NCBI GenBank assembly: GCA_947365965.1
Contig: CANAZG010000005.1
Coordinates: forward strand, 1-64,000
Direction of reading: 5' to 3'
From: an uncultured Clostridia bacterium
Lineage (GTDB): Bacteria; Bacillota; Clostridia; Oscillospirales; Oscillospiraceae
Length of the DNA stretch: 64,000 bases
A program made the position numbers and the translations under genes. How positions within the stretch are numbered: the first letter of the stretch is position 1; the number at the start of each line of letters is the position of its first letter. This document shows, piece by piece, positions 8,008 to 17,563 of the stretch. Below the pieces are notes generated by a model, which saw only the letters and a program-made list of their open reading frames with translations, was not told where the DNA came from and made no database searches.

Positions 8008-8973
8008 ATGCAAAAAGTGATCCTAAAACGTCTCTTGCAGCTTATCCCAACCCTGCTGGTTGTCATCGCGTTCACCTTTGCGGCGACGCGTCTGATCCCG
8101 GGCGATCCGGTGGCGGCTATGCTGGGAGAGCAGTACGACGCCACCAAGGTGGACGCCCTGCGGGAGGAGCTGGGGTTGAACGATCCGATTCCCGTCCAGT
8201 TCGGGAAATACTTTATGGATATCCTTCAAGGGGATTTTGGCGAATCCTATTACTTTAACACCAGCGCCATCAACATGATTAAGGCCCGGCTGCCAAACAC
8301 CCTGGTTCTGTCGGTGTCGAGCCTGTGCATTGCTATCATCGTGGGCGTGCTTTTTGGTGTGTTATCCGCAAAAAGGCAATCCAGTCTTCTGGATTATGTC
8401 TTAACGGTGGTCTCCCTGTTCGGCGTGTCTGCGCCGGTATTCTGGGTAGCCATCATGATGGTGCTGGTCTTTTCGGTGAATCTGGGGTGGCTGCCCAGCT
8501 TCGGTATGGCCACCATCGCCCAGGACGGCCTGGCGGCGTTTCTTCGCCACATTACCCTGCCCTGCGCATGTCTGGCGGTGATCCCTATGGGCACCTTCAT
8601 GCGCATCACCCGCTCCAGCATGATCGACTCCCTGGGCAGCGATTCCGTCCGAGCCCTGCGGGCCAGAGGCGTAAGTGAGCGGTCCATTGTCTGGAAGCAC
8701 GCCCTGAAAAATGCCCTTCCTCCCATCCTTACTGTGGTGGGAATGCAGTTTGCGGGCTGCTTCGCCGGCGCGGTGCTGACGGAGAATATCTTCTCCTGGC
8801 CCGGCATGGGCACCATGATCTCCTCAGCCATTGATAACCGGGACTACTCCCTGATTCAGGCGACAGTGCTGGTGGTGGCGCTGGCCTTTGTTATCATCAA
8901 TCTGATTACCGATATCTTGTACATGGTCATCAATCCCAAGGTGGCCATTGACGCAGAGAATGGAGGGATGTAG
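8008..8973 (+). CDS. Peptide ABC transporter permease, DppB/OppB type
   Basis: Inner-membrane subunit of the peptide importer, 321 residues. It begins with a membrane helix (LLQLIPTLLVVIAFTFAATRL), has a long extracytoplasmic loop with GDPVAAMLGEQ, and carries the EAA-type loop RALRARGVSERSIVWKHALKNA that contacts the ATPases, followed by more helices. This matches the DppB family in length and order. A GGAGGAAAGG region lies upstream of the ATG. Partner of the DppC-type permease that follows. Confidence 0.93.
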   Translation: MQKVILKRLLQLIPTLLVVIAFTFAATRLIPGDPVAAMLGEQYDATKVDALREELGLNDPIPVQFGKYFMDILQGDFGESYYFNTSAINMIKARLPNTLVLSVSSLCIAIIVGVLFGVLSAKRQSSLLDYVLTVVSLFGVSAPVFWVAIMMVLVFSVNLGWLPSFGMATIAQDGLAAFLRHITLPCACLAVIPMGTFMRITRSSMIDSLGSDSVRALRARGVSERSIVWKHALKNALPPILTVVGMQFAGCFAGAVLTENIFSWPGMGTMISSAIDNRDYSLIQATVLVVALAFVIINLITDILYMVINPKVAIDAENGGM

Positions 8974-8977
8974 CGGT

Positions 8978-9883
8978 ATGGAAGAGAAAGTTCTCAGCGG
9001 TTCTATCTCCAAGGAGGCCCAGGCGGCCATGATCCGCAAGGAGCGGACGGCCAATAACGCCTGGCACAAGTTCTGCCGGAACAAGTCCGCCGTGGTGGGA
9101 CTGGTGATTGTCTGCCTGATGATCCTCATGGGGGTGCTGGCCCCTCTGCTGTCCCCCTACGATCCTAACCAGATCAATGTTCTGGAGACATATCTGCCTC
9201 CCTTCACCGGCAGCCACCTGCTGGGTACGGACGACCTGGGCCGGGACCTGCTCAGCCGGCTGCTCTACGGCGCTCAGATGAGCATCGTGGTAGCGATCGG
9301 CGCCACTGTGCTGGGCGGCGTCATCGGCATTCTGCTGGGCCTGATCTCCGGCTACGCCGGCGGCGTTGTTGACGCGGTAATCATGCGGATTATGGACGGC
9401 ATGTTCGCCTTCCCCTTTATTCTGCTGTCCATTCTGCTGGTGACCATCCTGGGCTCCGGCGTGTTCAATGTCATCCTGGCCATCGGCATCGGCAATGTTC
9501 CCCGGTTTGCCCGCGTGGTGCGCAGCAAGGTCATTGTGACGAAAAACGAGGAATTTTGTAATGCCGAGCGGATTCTGGGGGCGTCCCCTCTGCGGATTAT
9601 GTTCTCCCATATTCTGCCCAACACAGTCTCCGAGGTGGTGGTATATGCCACGCTCAACATCGGCAGCGCCATTATTTCCGAGGCGAGCCTGAGCTTTTTG
9701 GGCCTGGGCATCCTGATTCCCACCCCCTCCTGGGGCAACATTCTCAGAGGCGGGCGGGGCTGCCTGACCACGGCGCCCCACATCGCCGCATTTTCCGGGC
9801 TGCTGATCTTTGTGGCAGTTATCGGCTTTAATCTGGTGGGCGACGGAATCCGTGATGTGATGGATCCGAAGATGAAAAAGTAA
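8978..9883 (+). CDS. Peptide ABC transporter permease, DppC/OppC type
   Basis: Second membrane subunit of the importer, 301 residues. A cytosolic N-terminal stretch of about 35 residues is followed by a membrane helix, the LLGTDDLGRDLLSRLLYGAQ signature of the DppC family near residue 80, and the EAA-type loop (NAERILGASPLRIMFSHILPN). The ATG at 8978 is chosen over an earlier in-frame ATG because GGAGGG lies correctly before it, 4 bp after the dppB-like stop. Confidence 0.93.
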   Translation: MEEKVLSGSISKEAQAAMIRKERTANNAWHKFCRNKSAVVGLVIVCLMILMGVLAPLLSPYDPNQINVLETYLPPFTGSHLLGTDDLGRDLLSRLLYGAQMSIVVAIGATVLGGVIGILLGLISGYAGGVVDAVIMRIMDGMFAFPFILLSILLVTILGSGVFNVILAIGIGNVPRFARVVRSKVIVTKNEEFCNAERILGASPLRIMFSHILPNTVSEVVVYATLNIGSAIISEASLSFLGLGILIPTPSWGNILRGGRGCLTTAPHIAAFSGLLIFVAVIGFNLVGDGIRDVMDPKMKK

Positions 9884-9893
9884 GGAGAGGGAA

Positions 9894-10904
9894 ATGGACG
9901 AACTGATTTTAGAGGTCAACAACCTGAAAACTTACTTTTTCCTGGCCAGCGGCGTAGCCAAGGCTGTGGACGGCGTGAGCTTCCAGCTGCACAAGGGGGA
10001 GACCCTGGGTGTGGTAGGGGAGTCTGGATCGGGGAAAAGTGTGATGTCCAAGTGTGTCATTCGCCTGCTGGAAAAGGTGGGGCGCATTGTGGAAGGGGAG
10101 ATCAAGTTCGACGGACAGGATGTGCTCTCCTTTTCAGAGAAGGAGCTGATGGCGTATCGCGGTCAGGATGTGAGCATGATCTTCCAGGACCCCATGACTT
10201 CGCTGGACCCGGTGTTCCGCATCGGGGACCAGATGATGGAGAATCTGCGCATCCACCGGGGGCTGGAGAAGGCGGAGGCGAAGAAGGTGGCCATTGAGGC
10301 CCTCCGCTCGGTGGGCATCCCCAATCCGGAGGCCCGCTTTGAGGCGTATCCCTTTGAGCTGTCCGGCGGCATGTGCCAGCGGGTCATCATCGCCATGGCC
10401 CTGTGCTGCAACGCCAGGGTGGTGGTGGCCGACGAGCCCACCACGGCGCTGGACGTGACTGTCCAGGCCCAGGTGCTCCGTCTGCTGAAAAAGCTGCAGA
10501 AGGAGACCGGCATGGCGCTCATGCTCATCACGCACAACCTGGGCGTGGTCTGGGATATGTGCGATCGGGTCATGGTCATGTACGCGGGCAAGATTGTGGA
10601 GACGGCGGCTGTCAAGGATCTGTATGCGAACCCCCTGCATCCCTACACCTGGGGACTGCTGGACTCTATGCCGTCCCTCTCCTCCCAGCGCAAGACGGCC
10701 CTGAAAACCATTGCCGGCACGCCGCCGGACCTGCGTCTGACCGGGACCTGCTGCAACTTCTACAACCGCTGTCCCTATGCCCGTCCCATCTGCACAGAGC
10801 AGGTGCCGGAGCTGGTGGAGCTGGAGCCGGGACATCTGGTGGCCTGTCACCGGCAGTGCAAGAGCGAGACGCTGAAACGAGGGGAGGATGGGGGAAATGG
10901 CTAA
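9894..10904 (+). CDS. Peptide ABC transporter ATPase, DppD/OppD type
   Basis: One of two ATPases that power the importer, 336 residues. Walker A GESGSGKS is at residues 42-49; the signature is LSGGMCQR (the usual Arg is Cys here), Walker B is VVVADEPT and the switch His is in LITHNLG. The C-terminal oligopeptide/dipeptide domain holds four cysteines (CCNFYNRC, then PICTEQ and ACHRQC), a pattern linked to an Fe-S site in some DppD proteins. The start has GGAGAGGG ahead of it, and the end overlaps the next gene. Confidence 0.95.
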   Translation: MDELILEVNNLKTYFFLASGVAKAVDGVSFQLHKGETLGVVGESGSGKSVMSKCVIRLLEKVGRIVEGEIKFDGQDVLSFSEKELMAYRGQDVSMIFQDPMTSLDPVFRIGDQMMENLRIHRGLEKAEAKKVAIEALRSVGIPNPEARFEAYPFELSGGMCQRVIIAMALCCNARVVVADEPTTALDVTVQAQVLRLLKKLQKETGMALMLITHNLGVVWDMCDRVMVMYAGKIVETAAVKDLYANPLHPYTWGLLDSMPSLSSQRKTALKTIAGTPPDLRLTGTCCNFYNRCPYARPICTEQVPELVELEPGHLVACHRQCKSETLKRGEDGGNG

Positions 10905-11886
10905 CCAGGAAATTCTGCTTCAGATCAAGGATCTGTCCAAGAGCTTCAAGGTGGGCTCCCGGAAGCTGGGAGTTCCCGCCCAGCAGCTTCACGCACTCTC
11001 CCACGTGGATCTGGAGGTGTATCGGGGAGAGACCCTGGGCATCATCGGCGAGTCCGGCTGCGGCAAGTCCACGCTGGGCCGCTGCATTGTGGGGCTGCAC
11101 ACCCCCACCTCAGGAGAGCTGATGTTTGAAGGCAGTCCTCTCAGCTTCAGCGGGCCCCAGGGCAAGGGGCTGCGCCGGAAAATTCAGATGATCTTTCAGG
11201 ATCCCTACTCCTCCCTGGACCCCCGCAAGACCTGCGGAAAGATTGTGGAGGAGCCCATGGTTATCCACAAGACAGTGGAAGACCGCGCCCAGCGCGAGGA
11301 GCGTGTGCGGGAGCTGATGGGGGTGGTGGGCCTGGACGCCCAGCACGTGCACCGTTTCCCCCACGAGTTCTCCGGCGGGCAGCGGCAGCGCATCAACATT
11401 GCCAGGGCCCTGTCGCTGAGCCCGGATCTGCTGGTGTGCGATGAGCCTGTTTCCGCTTTGGATGTTTCCATTCAGGCCCAGGTGCTCAACCTCTTCGGCA
11501 AGCTCCAGAAGGAGTTCGGACTGACATATGTGTTTATCTCCCACGATCTGAGCGTCATCCGGCATATCAGTGACCGCATCGCCATCATGTACCTGGGCCA
11601 GGTGGTGGAGCTGTGCGGTGCGGAGGGGATCTACGACTCCCCCCTTCACCCCTACACCCAGGCGCTGCTCTCGGCAATTCCGCCGGCGAGCCCCTTTGAG
11701 AAGAAAAAGGCCATTGAGCTCTCCGGGGATATTCCCAGCCCCATCGGCGATCAGGTGGGCTGTCCCCTGGCCTCGCGGTGTCCCCACTGCACCGACCGAT
11801 GCCGCCGGGAGTGCCCCCAGCTGACAGAGCAGACAGACGGCCATCAGGTGGCCTGCTTCCTCTATGACAAGGAGCGTGCGCGATGA
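10897..11886 (+). CDS. Peptide ABC transporter ATPase, DppF/OppF type
   Basis: Second ATPase of the importer, 329 residues, with Walker A GESGCGKS, signature FSGGQRQR, Walker B LLVCDEPVSALD and the C-terminal oligopeptide domain (GCPLASRCPHC). The ATG at 10897 is chosen over 10888 because GGGGAGG is too close to the earlier one. It overlaps the dppD-like end by 8 bp and its stop overlaps the pepT start (ATGA), showing tight translational coupling of transport and peptide hydrolysis. Confidence 0.94.
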   Translation: MANQEILLQIKDLSKSFKVGSRKLGVPAQQLHALSHVDLEVYRGETLGIIGESGCGKSTLGRCIVGLHTPTSGELMFEGSPLSFSGPQGKGLRRKIQMIFQDPYSSLDPRKTCGKIVEEPMVIHKTVEDRAQREERVRELMGVVGLDAQHVHRFPHEFSGGQRQRINIARALSLSPDLLVCDEPVSALDVSIQAQVLNLFGKLQKEFGLTYVFISHDLSVIRHISDRIAIMYLGQVVELCGAEGIYDSPLHPYTQALLSAIPPASPFEKKKAIELSGDIPSPIGDQVGCPLASRCPHCTDRCRRECPQLTEQTDGHQVACFLYDKERAR

Positions 11887-13118
11887 GAGTAGAGGAGCGC
11901 TTTCTCAAATATGTGGCCGTGAATACCCAATCCTGCGCAGGATTGGAGGAGATCCCCAGTACGGCGTGCCAGTGGGATCTGGCCCGCCTGCTGGTCCAGG
12001 AGCTGAAGGAGCTGGGCGTAGAGGACGCCCGGGTGGACGGACACTGCTACGTCATGGGCACGCTGCCGTCCAATCTGCCGGAGGGGAGAACCGCGGCAGC
12101 TCTGGGGCTCATCGCCCATATGGATACCGCCACTGAGACAAGCGGGGCGCATGTGAAGCCCCGAATTGTGAGAAGCTATGACGGCGGGACGATCGTTCTC
12201 AACAGTGAGCAGGGCGTCGTCATGGCTCCGGAGGTGTACGACAGCCTCCGCAAGCATGTGGGGGAGGATCTGATCGTCACAGACGGGACAACCCTGCTGG
12301 GTGCGGACAACAAAGCGGGCGTGGCGGAGATCATGACGCTGGCGGAGTACCTCCAGAGCCACCCGGAGCTTCCCCACGGGAAGCTGTGCATCGGTTTTAC
12401 GCCGGACGAGGAGGTGGGCCACGGGGCCGACGCGTTCGACGTGGCCGCCTTTGGCGCGGAGCTGGCGTACACGGTGGACGGCGGCGAGCTGGGCGAGCTG
12501 GAGTACGAGAACTTCAACGCCGCCGCTGCGGTGGTGGAGGTGACAGGGCATGTGATTCACCCCGGGTATGCGAAAAACAAGATGAAAAATGCCGCCCTCA
12601 TCGCATCCCGTTTCCAGGCCATGCTGCCGGAGTGGGAGACCCCGGCCTGCACCGAGGGATACGAGGGATTCTTCCACCTCCAGGAGATGAAGGGGGATAT
12701 TGCCAGAGCGACCCTGCGCTATATCATCCGCGACCACGACCGCGCGCGGTTTGAGGAGCGGAAGACCCTGCTTCATGACCTGTGCGAGAGGCTGAACGAC
12801 ATCTATGGAGAGGGCACGGTGAGGCTGTCCGTTCAGGACGCCTACTACAACATGAAGGAGCGGATCCTGCCCCACATGGAGCTCATTGAGGTGGCCCGGG
12901 CGGCCATGGAGGAGGAGGGCATCACCCCGCTTATTGTTCCGGTGCGGGGCGGTACGGACGGGGCCAGGCTGTCTTTCAAGGGGCTTCCGTGTCCCAATCT
13001 GTGCTGCGGGGCGCTGAACACCCATGGCCCCTATGAGTACTGCTCCATTCAGGACATGCAAAAAATCGTGGCCATGCTCATTCAGCTGGTGCGCAAGTTT
13101 GGGGAGAGACAGAAGTGA
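11883..13118 (+). CDS. pepT: Peptidase T (tripeptide aminopeptidase), copy 1
   Basis: A cytosolic M20B zinc peptidase that removes the N-terminal residue of tripeptides, 411 residues. Metal and catalytic motifs are visible: HMDTA near residue 80, LGADNKAG near 140 and PDEEVG near 175; a late GGTDGARLSFKG segment carries a metal or substrate-binding residue set. ATGA overlap with the ATPase gene and GTGA overlap with the next gene place it inside the peptide operon. A second pepT lies at 56159. Confidence 0.93.
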   Translation: MRVEERFLKYVAVNTQSCAGLEEIPSTACQWDLARLLVQELKELGVEDARVDGHCYVMGTLPSNLPEGRTAAALGLIAHMDTATETSGAHVKPRIVRSYDGGTIVLNSEQGVVMAPEVYDSLRKHVGEDLIVTDGTTLLGADNKAGVAEIMTLAEYLQSHPELPHGKLCIGFTPDEEVGHGADAFDVAAFGAELAYTVDGGELGELEYENFNAAAAVVEVTGHVIHPGYAKNKMKNAALIASRFQAMLPEWETPACTEGYEGFFHLQEMKGDIARATLRYIIRDHDRARFEERKTLLHDLCERLNDIYGEGTVRLSVQDAYYNMKERILPHMELIEVARAAMEEEGITPLIVPVRGGTDGARLSFKGLPCPNLCCGALNTHGPYEYCSIQDMQKIVAMLIQLVRKFGERQK

Positions 13119-14395
13119 ACGCTGAAACCTACAACGCCTATGTGGCGATTCTGCATGACGAGCTGGTGCCGGCTATGGGATGCACCGAACCCATCGCCAT
13201 CGCCTATGCCGCCGCTCTGGCGCGGGATACGCTGGGCGTGACGCCGGAGCGAATCGAGATCCAGGCAAGCGGGAATCTAATCAAAAATGTGAAGAGCGTG
13301 GTGGTGCCCAATACCAACGGGCTGAAGGGCATCGAGGCGGCAGCGGCGGCTGGCGTCATTGCCGGGGATGCCGGCCGCGCCCTGGAAGTAATCAGCCGCG
13401 TAAGCCCCGATCAGAAGGAGCGGATCCGGGATATGGCGTCCCGGAATATGTGCAGTGTGTCCCTGCTGGAGAGCGGGCGGGTACTGGATCTTATCATTAC
13501 TCTCCGCGCTGGGGACCTCTGGGCCCGGGTGCGCATTGCCGACCGGCACACCAATGTGGTCCTTGTTGAGAAGAACGGCTCCGTTCTGCTGGAGAAGCCG
13601 GCGGAGGCTTCCGGCGAGCTTTCGCCGGAGAAGCGGCTGCTCAATATCCGGGACATTGTGGCGTTTGCGCAGACCGTGGATCTGGACGACGTCCGGGACG
13701 TACTGCTGCGCCAGGTCCAATGCAATATGGCGGTCTGCGAGGAGGGGATGCGGAGCAGCTATGGCGGCAACGTGGGCAAGGTGCTCCTGCGGGAGCTGGG
13801 GGACAGCGTTCTGGTCCGCTGCAAGGCTATGGCCGCCGCCGGCTCCGATGCCCGGATGGGGGGCTGCGAACTGCCTGTCATCATAAACTCCGGCTCTGGA
13901 AACCAGGGCATTACAGTGACTGTCCCTGTAGTGGAGTATGCCAGGGAGCTGGGGCGGGATGAGGACGCCATGCTCCGGGCCCTGGTAATCTCCAACCTGA
14001 CCGCCATCCACCAGAAGGCGGGGATCGGCTGTCTCTCCGCCTACTGCGGCGCGATCAGCGCATCGGCGGCGGCCGGGGCGGGCATCGCCTATCTGCTGGG
14101 TGGGGGCGTATACGAGATCGAGCACACCCTTGTCAACTGTCTGGCCGTCTCCTCCGGCGTGGTCTGCGACGGAGCAAAGGCCTCCTGCGCAGGAAAGATT
14201 GCCATCGGCCTGGACGCGGCGCTGCTGGGCTATCTGATGATTAAGAACAAACAGCAGTTCCGCGGAGGCGACGGCATCCTTCAGAAGGGGGCTGAGGAGA
14301 CCATACGGATGGTCGGCCGCCTGGGGAGGGATGGAATGCGGGAGACGGACCGGGAGATCCTGCACATCATGATTGGTGACCGGGAGCGGGCCTGA
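13115..14395 (+). CDS. L-cysteine desulfidase / UPF0597 (CyuA-like) protein
   Basis: The family (CyuA, formerly YhaM) breaks L-cysteine into pyruvate, ammonia and hydrogen sulfide using an Fe-S cluster; relatives are annotated as serine dehydratase alpha-like. The 426-residue product shows GCTEP near residue 22, SDARMGG, NSGSGNQGI, LSAYCGA and CDGAKASC, i.e. the conserved cysteines for a cluster. The GTG start overlaps the pepT stop. Sitting after peptidase genes, it probably consumes cysteine or serine released from imported peptides. Whether the substrate is Cys or Ser is not decided by sequence. Confidence 0.85.
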   Translation: MNAETYNAYVAILHDELVPAMGCTEPIAIAYAAALARDTLGVTPERIEIQASGNLIKNVKSVVVPNTNGLKGIEAAAAAGVIAGDAGRALEVISRVSPDQKERIRDMASRNMCSVSLLESGRVLDLIITLRAGDLWARVRIADRHTNVVLVEKNGSVLLEKPAEASGELSPEKRLLNIRDIVAFAQTVDLDDVRDVLLRQVQCNMAVCEEGMRSSYGGNVGKVLLRELGDSVLVRCKAMAAAGSDARMGGCELPVIINSGSGNQGITVTVPVVEYARELGRDEDAMLRALVISNLTAIHQKAGIGCLSAYCGAISASAAAGAGIAYLLGGGVYEIEHTLVNCLAVSSGVVCDGAKASCAGKIAIGLDAALLGYLMIKNKQQFRGGDGILQKGAEETIRMVGRLGRDGMRETDREILHIMIGDRERA

Positions 14396-14425
14396 CAGGA
14401 CGCGGAGTAAGGAGTGTGAAACGGT

Positions 14426-15739
14426 ATGGATAAGCAGGAGCGGGCCATGGGCTATGCGCGTGGAATTTCGCGCATGATCCAGGTGGACACGGTGCGCTGT
14501 CCGGGGAGGGACCGGGAGAACTTTGACCGCCTCCATACGGTGATGGAGGAGCTGTTTCCCAGGACGTTCCGGACATGTACCCGGTGGGATTTTGAGAGCA
14601 GCCTTCTGCTGCGCTGGCAGGGGAGAAACAGACGGGCCCTGGTGCTGATGAGCCATCAGGATGTGGTGGAGGCCCCGGGAAGCTGGACCTATCCCCCCTT
14701 CTCCGGCACGATTGCCGGAGGAAGGCTCTGGGGGAGGGGGACGCTGGATGTGAAGGGCAATCTGTTCAGCATCCTCCAGGCCATAGAGGAGCTGATGGCG
14801 GAGGGCTTTGTTCCGCCCTGGGACGTATATGTGGCGTCCAGCCATGAGGAGGAGACCGGCGGAAATACGCTGATTGTGGACTTCCTGCGCCAACAGGGCG
14901 TGATCCCGGAGCTGCTGGTGGACGAGGGCTCCTCCGTCCAGCCCTGCCCGGAGCCCGGTGTCGGAGGATATGCGGCCATGGTGGCTGTGGCGGAGAAGGG
15001 GTACGCGGATATCCGCTGCGTGGCGCGGGGACCCGGCGGCCACGCCAGCATTCCAGGCAAATGGACGCCGCTGCCGCGGCTGGGCGCTTTCATGTGCGAG
15101 GTGGAGAGCGCTGACCTGTTTCCCCTCCGGATGGATCAGGCCAGCGCTGAGATGTACCGCCGTATGGCGGCCCTCACGCCCAATGGGAGTGAGCGGGAGC
15201 GGCTGGCGGGGATCGCCGGCCAGCAGCCCGGCTGGCAGCAGCTCCTGGGGGACCGCCAGCGGGCGATGCTGGGCACGACGGTGGCCTTTACCATGGCCGG
15301 CGGCTCCCAGGCGGCGAATGTCATCCCACAGGAGGCGTATGTCACCTGTAATATCCGCATTGCTCCTGGGGAGACTGTGGATGGAACGGTGAAAACGCTG
15401 AGGACGGTTGCGGACCGGCACCAGATCGAGCTGGAAGTTCTCCGCTCCAACGAGCCCAGCCCTGTCACGGACCCAGCGGGCGCGGCCTTTGCACGGGTGG
15501 AGCGGGCGATCCGGAAGGTCTGGCCCGGCGTCGGGGTGCTGCCCTTCCTGCTCTCCGGCGGGACGGATACAAAGCACTTTGTGGGCCTGTGCCCGAACTG
15601 TCTACGCTTCACCGCTTATCGCATCAGCGCCGAGCAGCAGGGCCTGTGCCATGCGGTGGACGAAAATGTTGATCTGGATACGATCCCCGATGGCGTGGAC
15701 TTTTTCAAACGCCTGATTCAAGAGCTGGAAGGAGAGTGA
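14426..15739 (+). CDS. M20 family metallopeptidase
   Basis: A 437-residue zinc hydrolase of the M20 family (carboxypeptidase/dipeptidase branch, PM20D1-like pattern). Metal motifs are SHQDVV near residue 76, GRGTLDVKGN near 106, SSHEEETGG near 138 and a C-terminal GGTDTKHF. The lid domain lies in between. AAGGAG precedes the ATG. As the third peptidase-operon enzyme it likely splits dipeptides or acylated amino acids produced after PepT and PepF action; exact specificity is unknown. Confidence 0.88.
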   Translation: MDKQERAMGYARGISRMIQVDTVRCPGRDRENFDRLHTVMEELFPRTFRTCTRWDFESSLLLRWQGRNRRALVLMSHQDVVEAPGSWTYPPFSGTIAGGRLWGRGTLDVKGNLFSILQAIEELMAEGFVPPWDVYVASSHEEETGGNTLIVDFLRQQGVIPELLVDEGSSVQPCPEPGVGGYAAMVAVAEKGYADIRCVARGPGGHASIPGKWTPLPRLGAFMCEVESADLFPLRMDQASAEMYRRMAALTPNGSERERLAGIAGQQPGWQQLLGDRQRAMLGTTVAFTMAGGSQAANVIPQEAYVTCNIRIAPGETVDGTVKTLRTVADRHQIELEVLRSNEPSPVTDPAGAAFARVERAIRKVWPGVGVLPFLLSGGTDTKHFVGLCPNCLRFTAYRISAEQQGLCHAVDENVDLDTIPDGVDFFKRLIQELEGE

Positions 15740-15745
15740 GGACCC

Positions 15746-17518
15746 ATGACGGAAACGGAACAGGGGCGCTGGGACCTCAGCGTATTATATAAGGGATTTG
15801 ACGATCCGGCCTTTGCCGCAGATATCACCCGTTTGGAGGAACTGATGGCCGGCTATCGGCGGCAGGTCCATGAACGGGAAGGGCTGGACGCGGCGGCGCT
15901 GGCGGCGCTGCTGGCGTGCGAGGAGGAGATGTGGCGCATCGGAGCGGATTTGCAGAAGTTTACCGAGATGCGCCGCGAGGCCGACGCCGGTGACAGCCAG
16001 GCGGTGGACGCCATGGGCCGTCTCAAGGCGGTATTTGGCGGCATAGCGGGGGAGACGGCCCTGGTGCGCCGCTGGATGGGGGAGCTGAAACTCACCGAGG
16101 AGGACTGGACGGCGTACCCCATTCTGGCCGACTACCGCTTCTACATCCAGGAGGAGGCAGAAAAGGGCAGGCACCTTTTGGATGCGCCGGCAGAGCGGCT
16201 TTTGGCCCGGATGCAGGGGTGCGCGGGCAGCACCTGGACAGATTTGCGGGGCTACCTCACCTCCTTTGCCCGCGCCCCGATAGACGGGGAGCAGCGCACC
16301 TTGACCGAGCTGCGGGGCCTCAGCCACCATCCGGACAGAGCCGTGCGCAAGGCCGCTTTTGAGGCGGAGCTGGTGTGCTCCAGGAGCATTGAGGGCGGGA
16401 TGTGCTTCGCGCTCAACAGCATCAAGGAGCAGATGAACCTGATGGCCGAGCTGCGGGGTTACGGTGATATCATGACCATGACGCTGGCCCAGTGCCGGAT
16501 GCAGCCCCGGACCCTCCAGGCGCTGCTGGAGGCAATTGAGGACGCCCTGCCCAGCTTTCACGCTTATCTGCGCCGGAAGGCGGACCTGCTGGGCTGGAAA
16601 AACGGCCTGCCCTGGTATGACCTGTGTGCCGGACTGGGGGAAGCGGGCCGCCGCTTTGACACGACGGAGGAGGTGTGGGTCTACCTGACGGAGCTGTTAG
16701 GCGCCTTCACCCCTGAGCTGGGGAGACTGGTGGATCGGGCCTTCCGGGAGCGGTGGATAGACTTCTATCCCCGGCCGGGAAAGAGCGGCGGCGCCTTCTG
16801 CCGGAATCTGTCCAACCAGCGGCAGAGCCGGGTGCTCACCAATTTCAGCGGTGATCTGGACGGAGTGATGACAATTGCTCACGAGCTGGGACATGCGTAC
16901 CATGGCTCCCTGATTGAGGACCACCGCCCGCTCAATCGAACATACACTATGCCTGTGGCGGAGACGGCCTCTAACTTTAACGAGATTCTTGTCATGGACG
17001 CCGCCCTCTCGCGGGCTCAGGGAGCGGAGCGGCTGCATCTTCTGGAGCAGCGGCTCCAGGATGATACGCAGATTATCTGCGACATCTACTCCCGGTTTCT
17101 CTTTGAAATGGCGGTGTTTCATGAGCGGAAAGAGGGCTTCCTTCTGCCCCAGAGGCTGTGCGAGCTGATGGCCGGCGCACAGACGACGGCCTATGGGGAT
17201 GGTCTTGACCCGCAGTGCCTCCATCCCTATATGTGGATCAACAAGGTCCACTACTACTACACGACACTGAGCTTTTACAACTTCCCATACGCCTTTGGCG
17301 CGCTGCTGGCCAGCGGACTTTACACCCGCTATCAGCAGGAGGGGGAACGCTTTGCAGAGCGATACCGGGCGTTTCTCCGCGCGACAACGGTTTCCACGGT
17401 GGAGGATGCGGCCGCTCTGGCCGGCATCGACGTGACCCGACGGGATTTCTGGGAGGAGAGCCTGACTGCCATCGTCCAGCGGATTGACGAGTTCCTCGTC
17501 CTGACGAAGCAGCGCTGA
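15746..17518 (+). CDS. pepF: Oligoendopeptidase F (M3 family)
   Basis: A cytosolic zinc endopeptidase that cuts peptides of roughly 7-17 residues, 590 residues as expected for PepF. The HELGH zinc motif is at residues 379-383, with the third ligand in the following ETASNFNEI segment; the N-terminal helical PepF domain (residues 10-180) is present. It starts 6 bp after the M20 gene and closes the import-plus-hydrolysis operon. Confidence 0.92.
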   Translation: MTETEQGRWDLSVLYKGFDDPAFAADITRLEELMAGYRRQVHEREGLDAAALAALLACEEEMWRIGADLQKFTEMRREADAGDSQAVDAMGRLKAVFGGIAGETALVRRWMGELKLTEEDWTAYPILADYRFYIQEEAEKGRHLLDAPAERLLARMQGCAGSTWTDLRGYLTSFARAPIDGEQRTLTELRGLSHHPDRAVRKAAFEAELVCSRSIEGGMCFALNSIKEQMNLMAELRGYGDIMTMTLAQCRMQPRTLQALLEAIEDALPSFHAYLRRKADLLGWKNGLPWYDLCAGLGEAGRRFDTTEEVWVYLTELLGAFTPELGRLVDRAFRERWIDFYPRPGKSGGAFCRNLSNQRQSRVLTNFSGDLDGVMTIAHELGHAYHGSLIEDHRPLNRTYTMPVAETASNFNEILVMDAALSRAQGAERLHLLEQRLQDDTQIICDIYSRFLFEMAVFHERKEGFLLPQRLCELMAGAQTTAYGDGLDPQCLHPYMWINKVHYYYTTLSFYNFPYAFGALLASGLYTRYQQEGERFAERYRAFLRATTVSTVEDAAALAGIDVTRRDFWEESLTAIVQRIDEFLVLTKQR

Positions 17519-17563
17519 GCCGCCGGCAGCCCCCATTGCGTGCAAGGAAAGGAAGGTGCCCCT

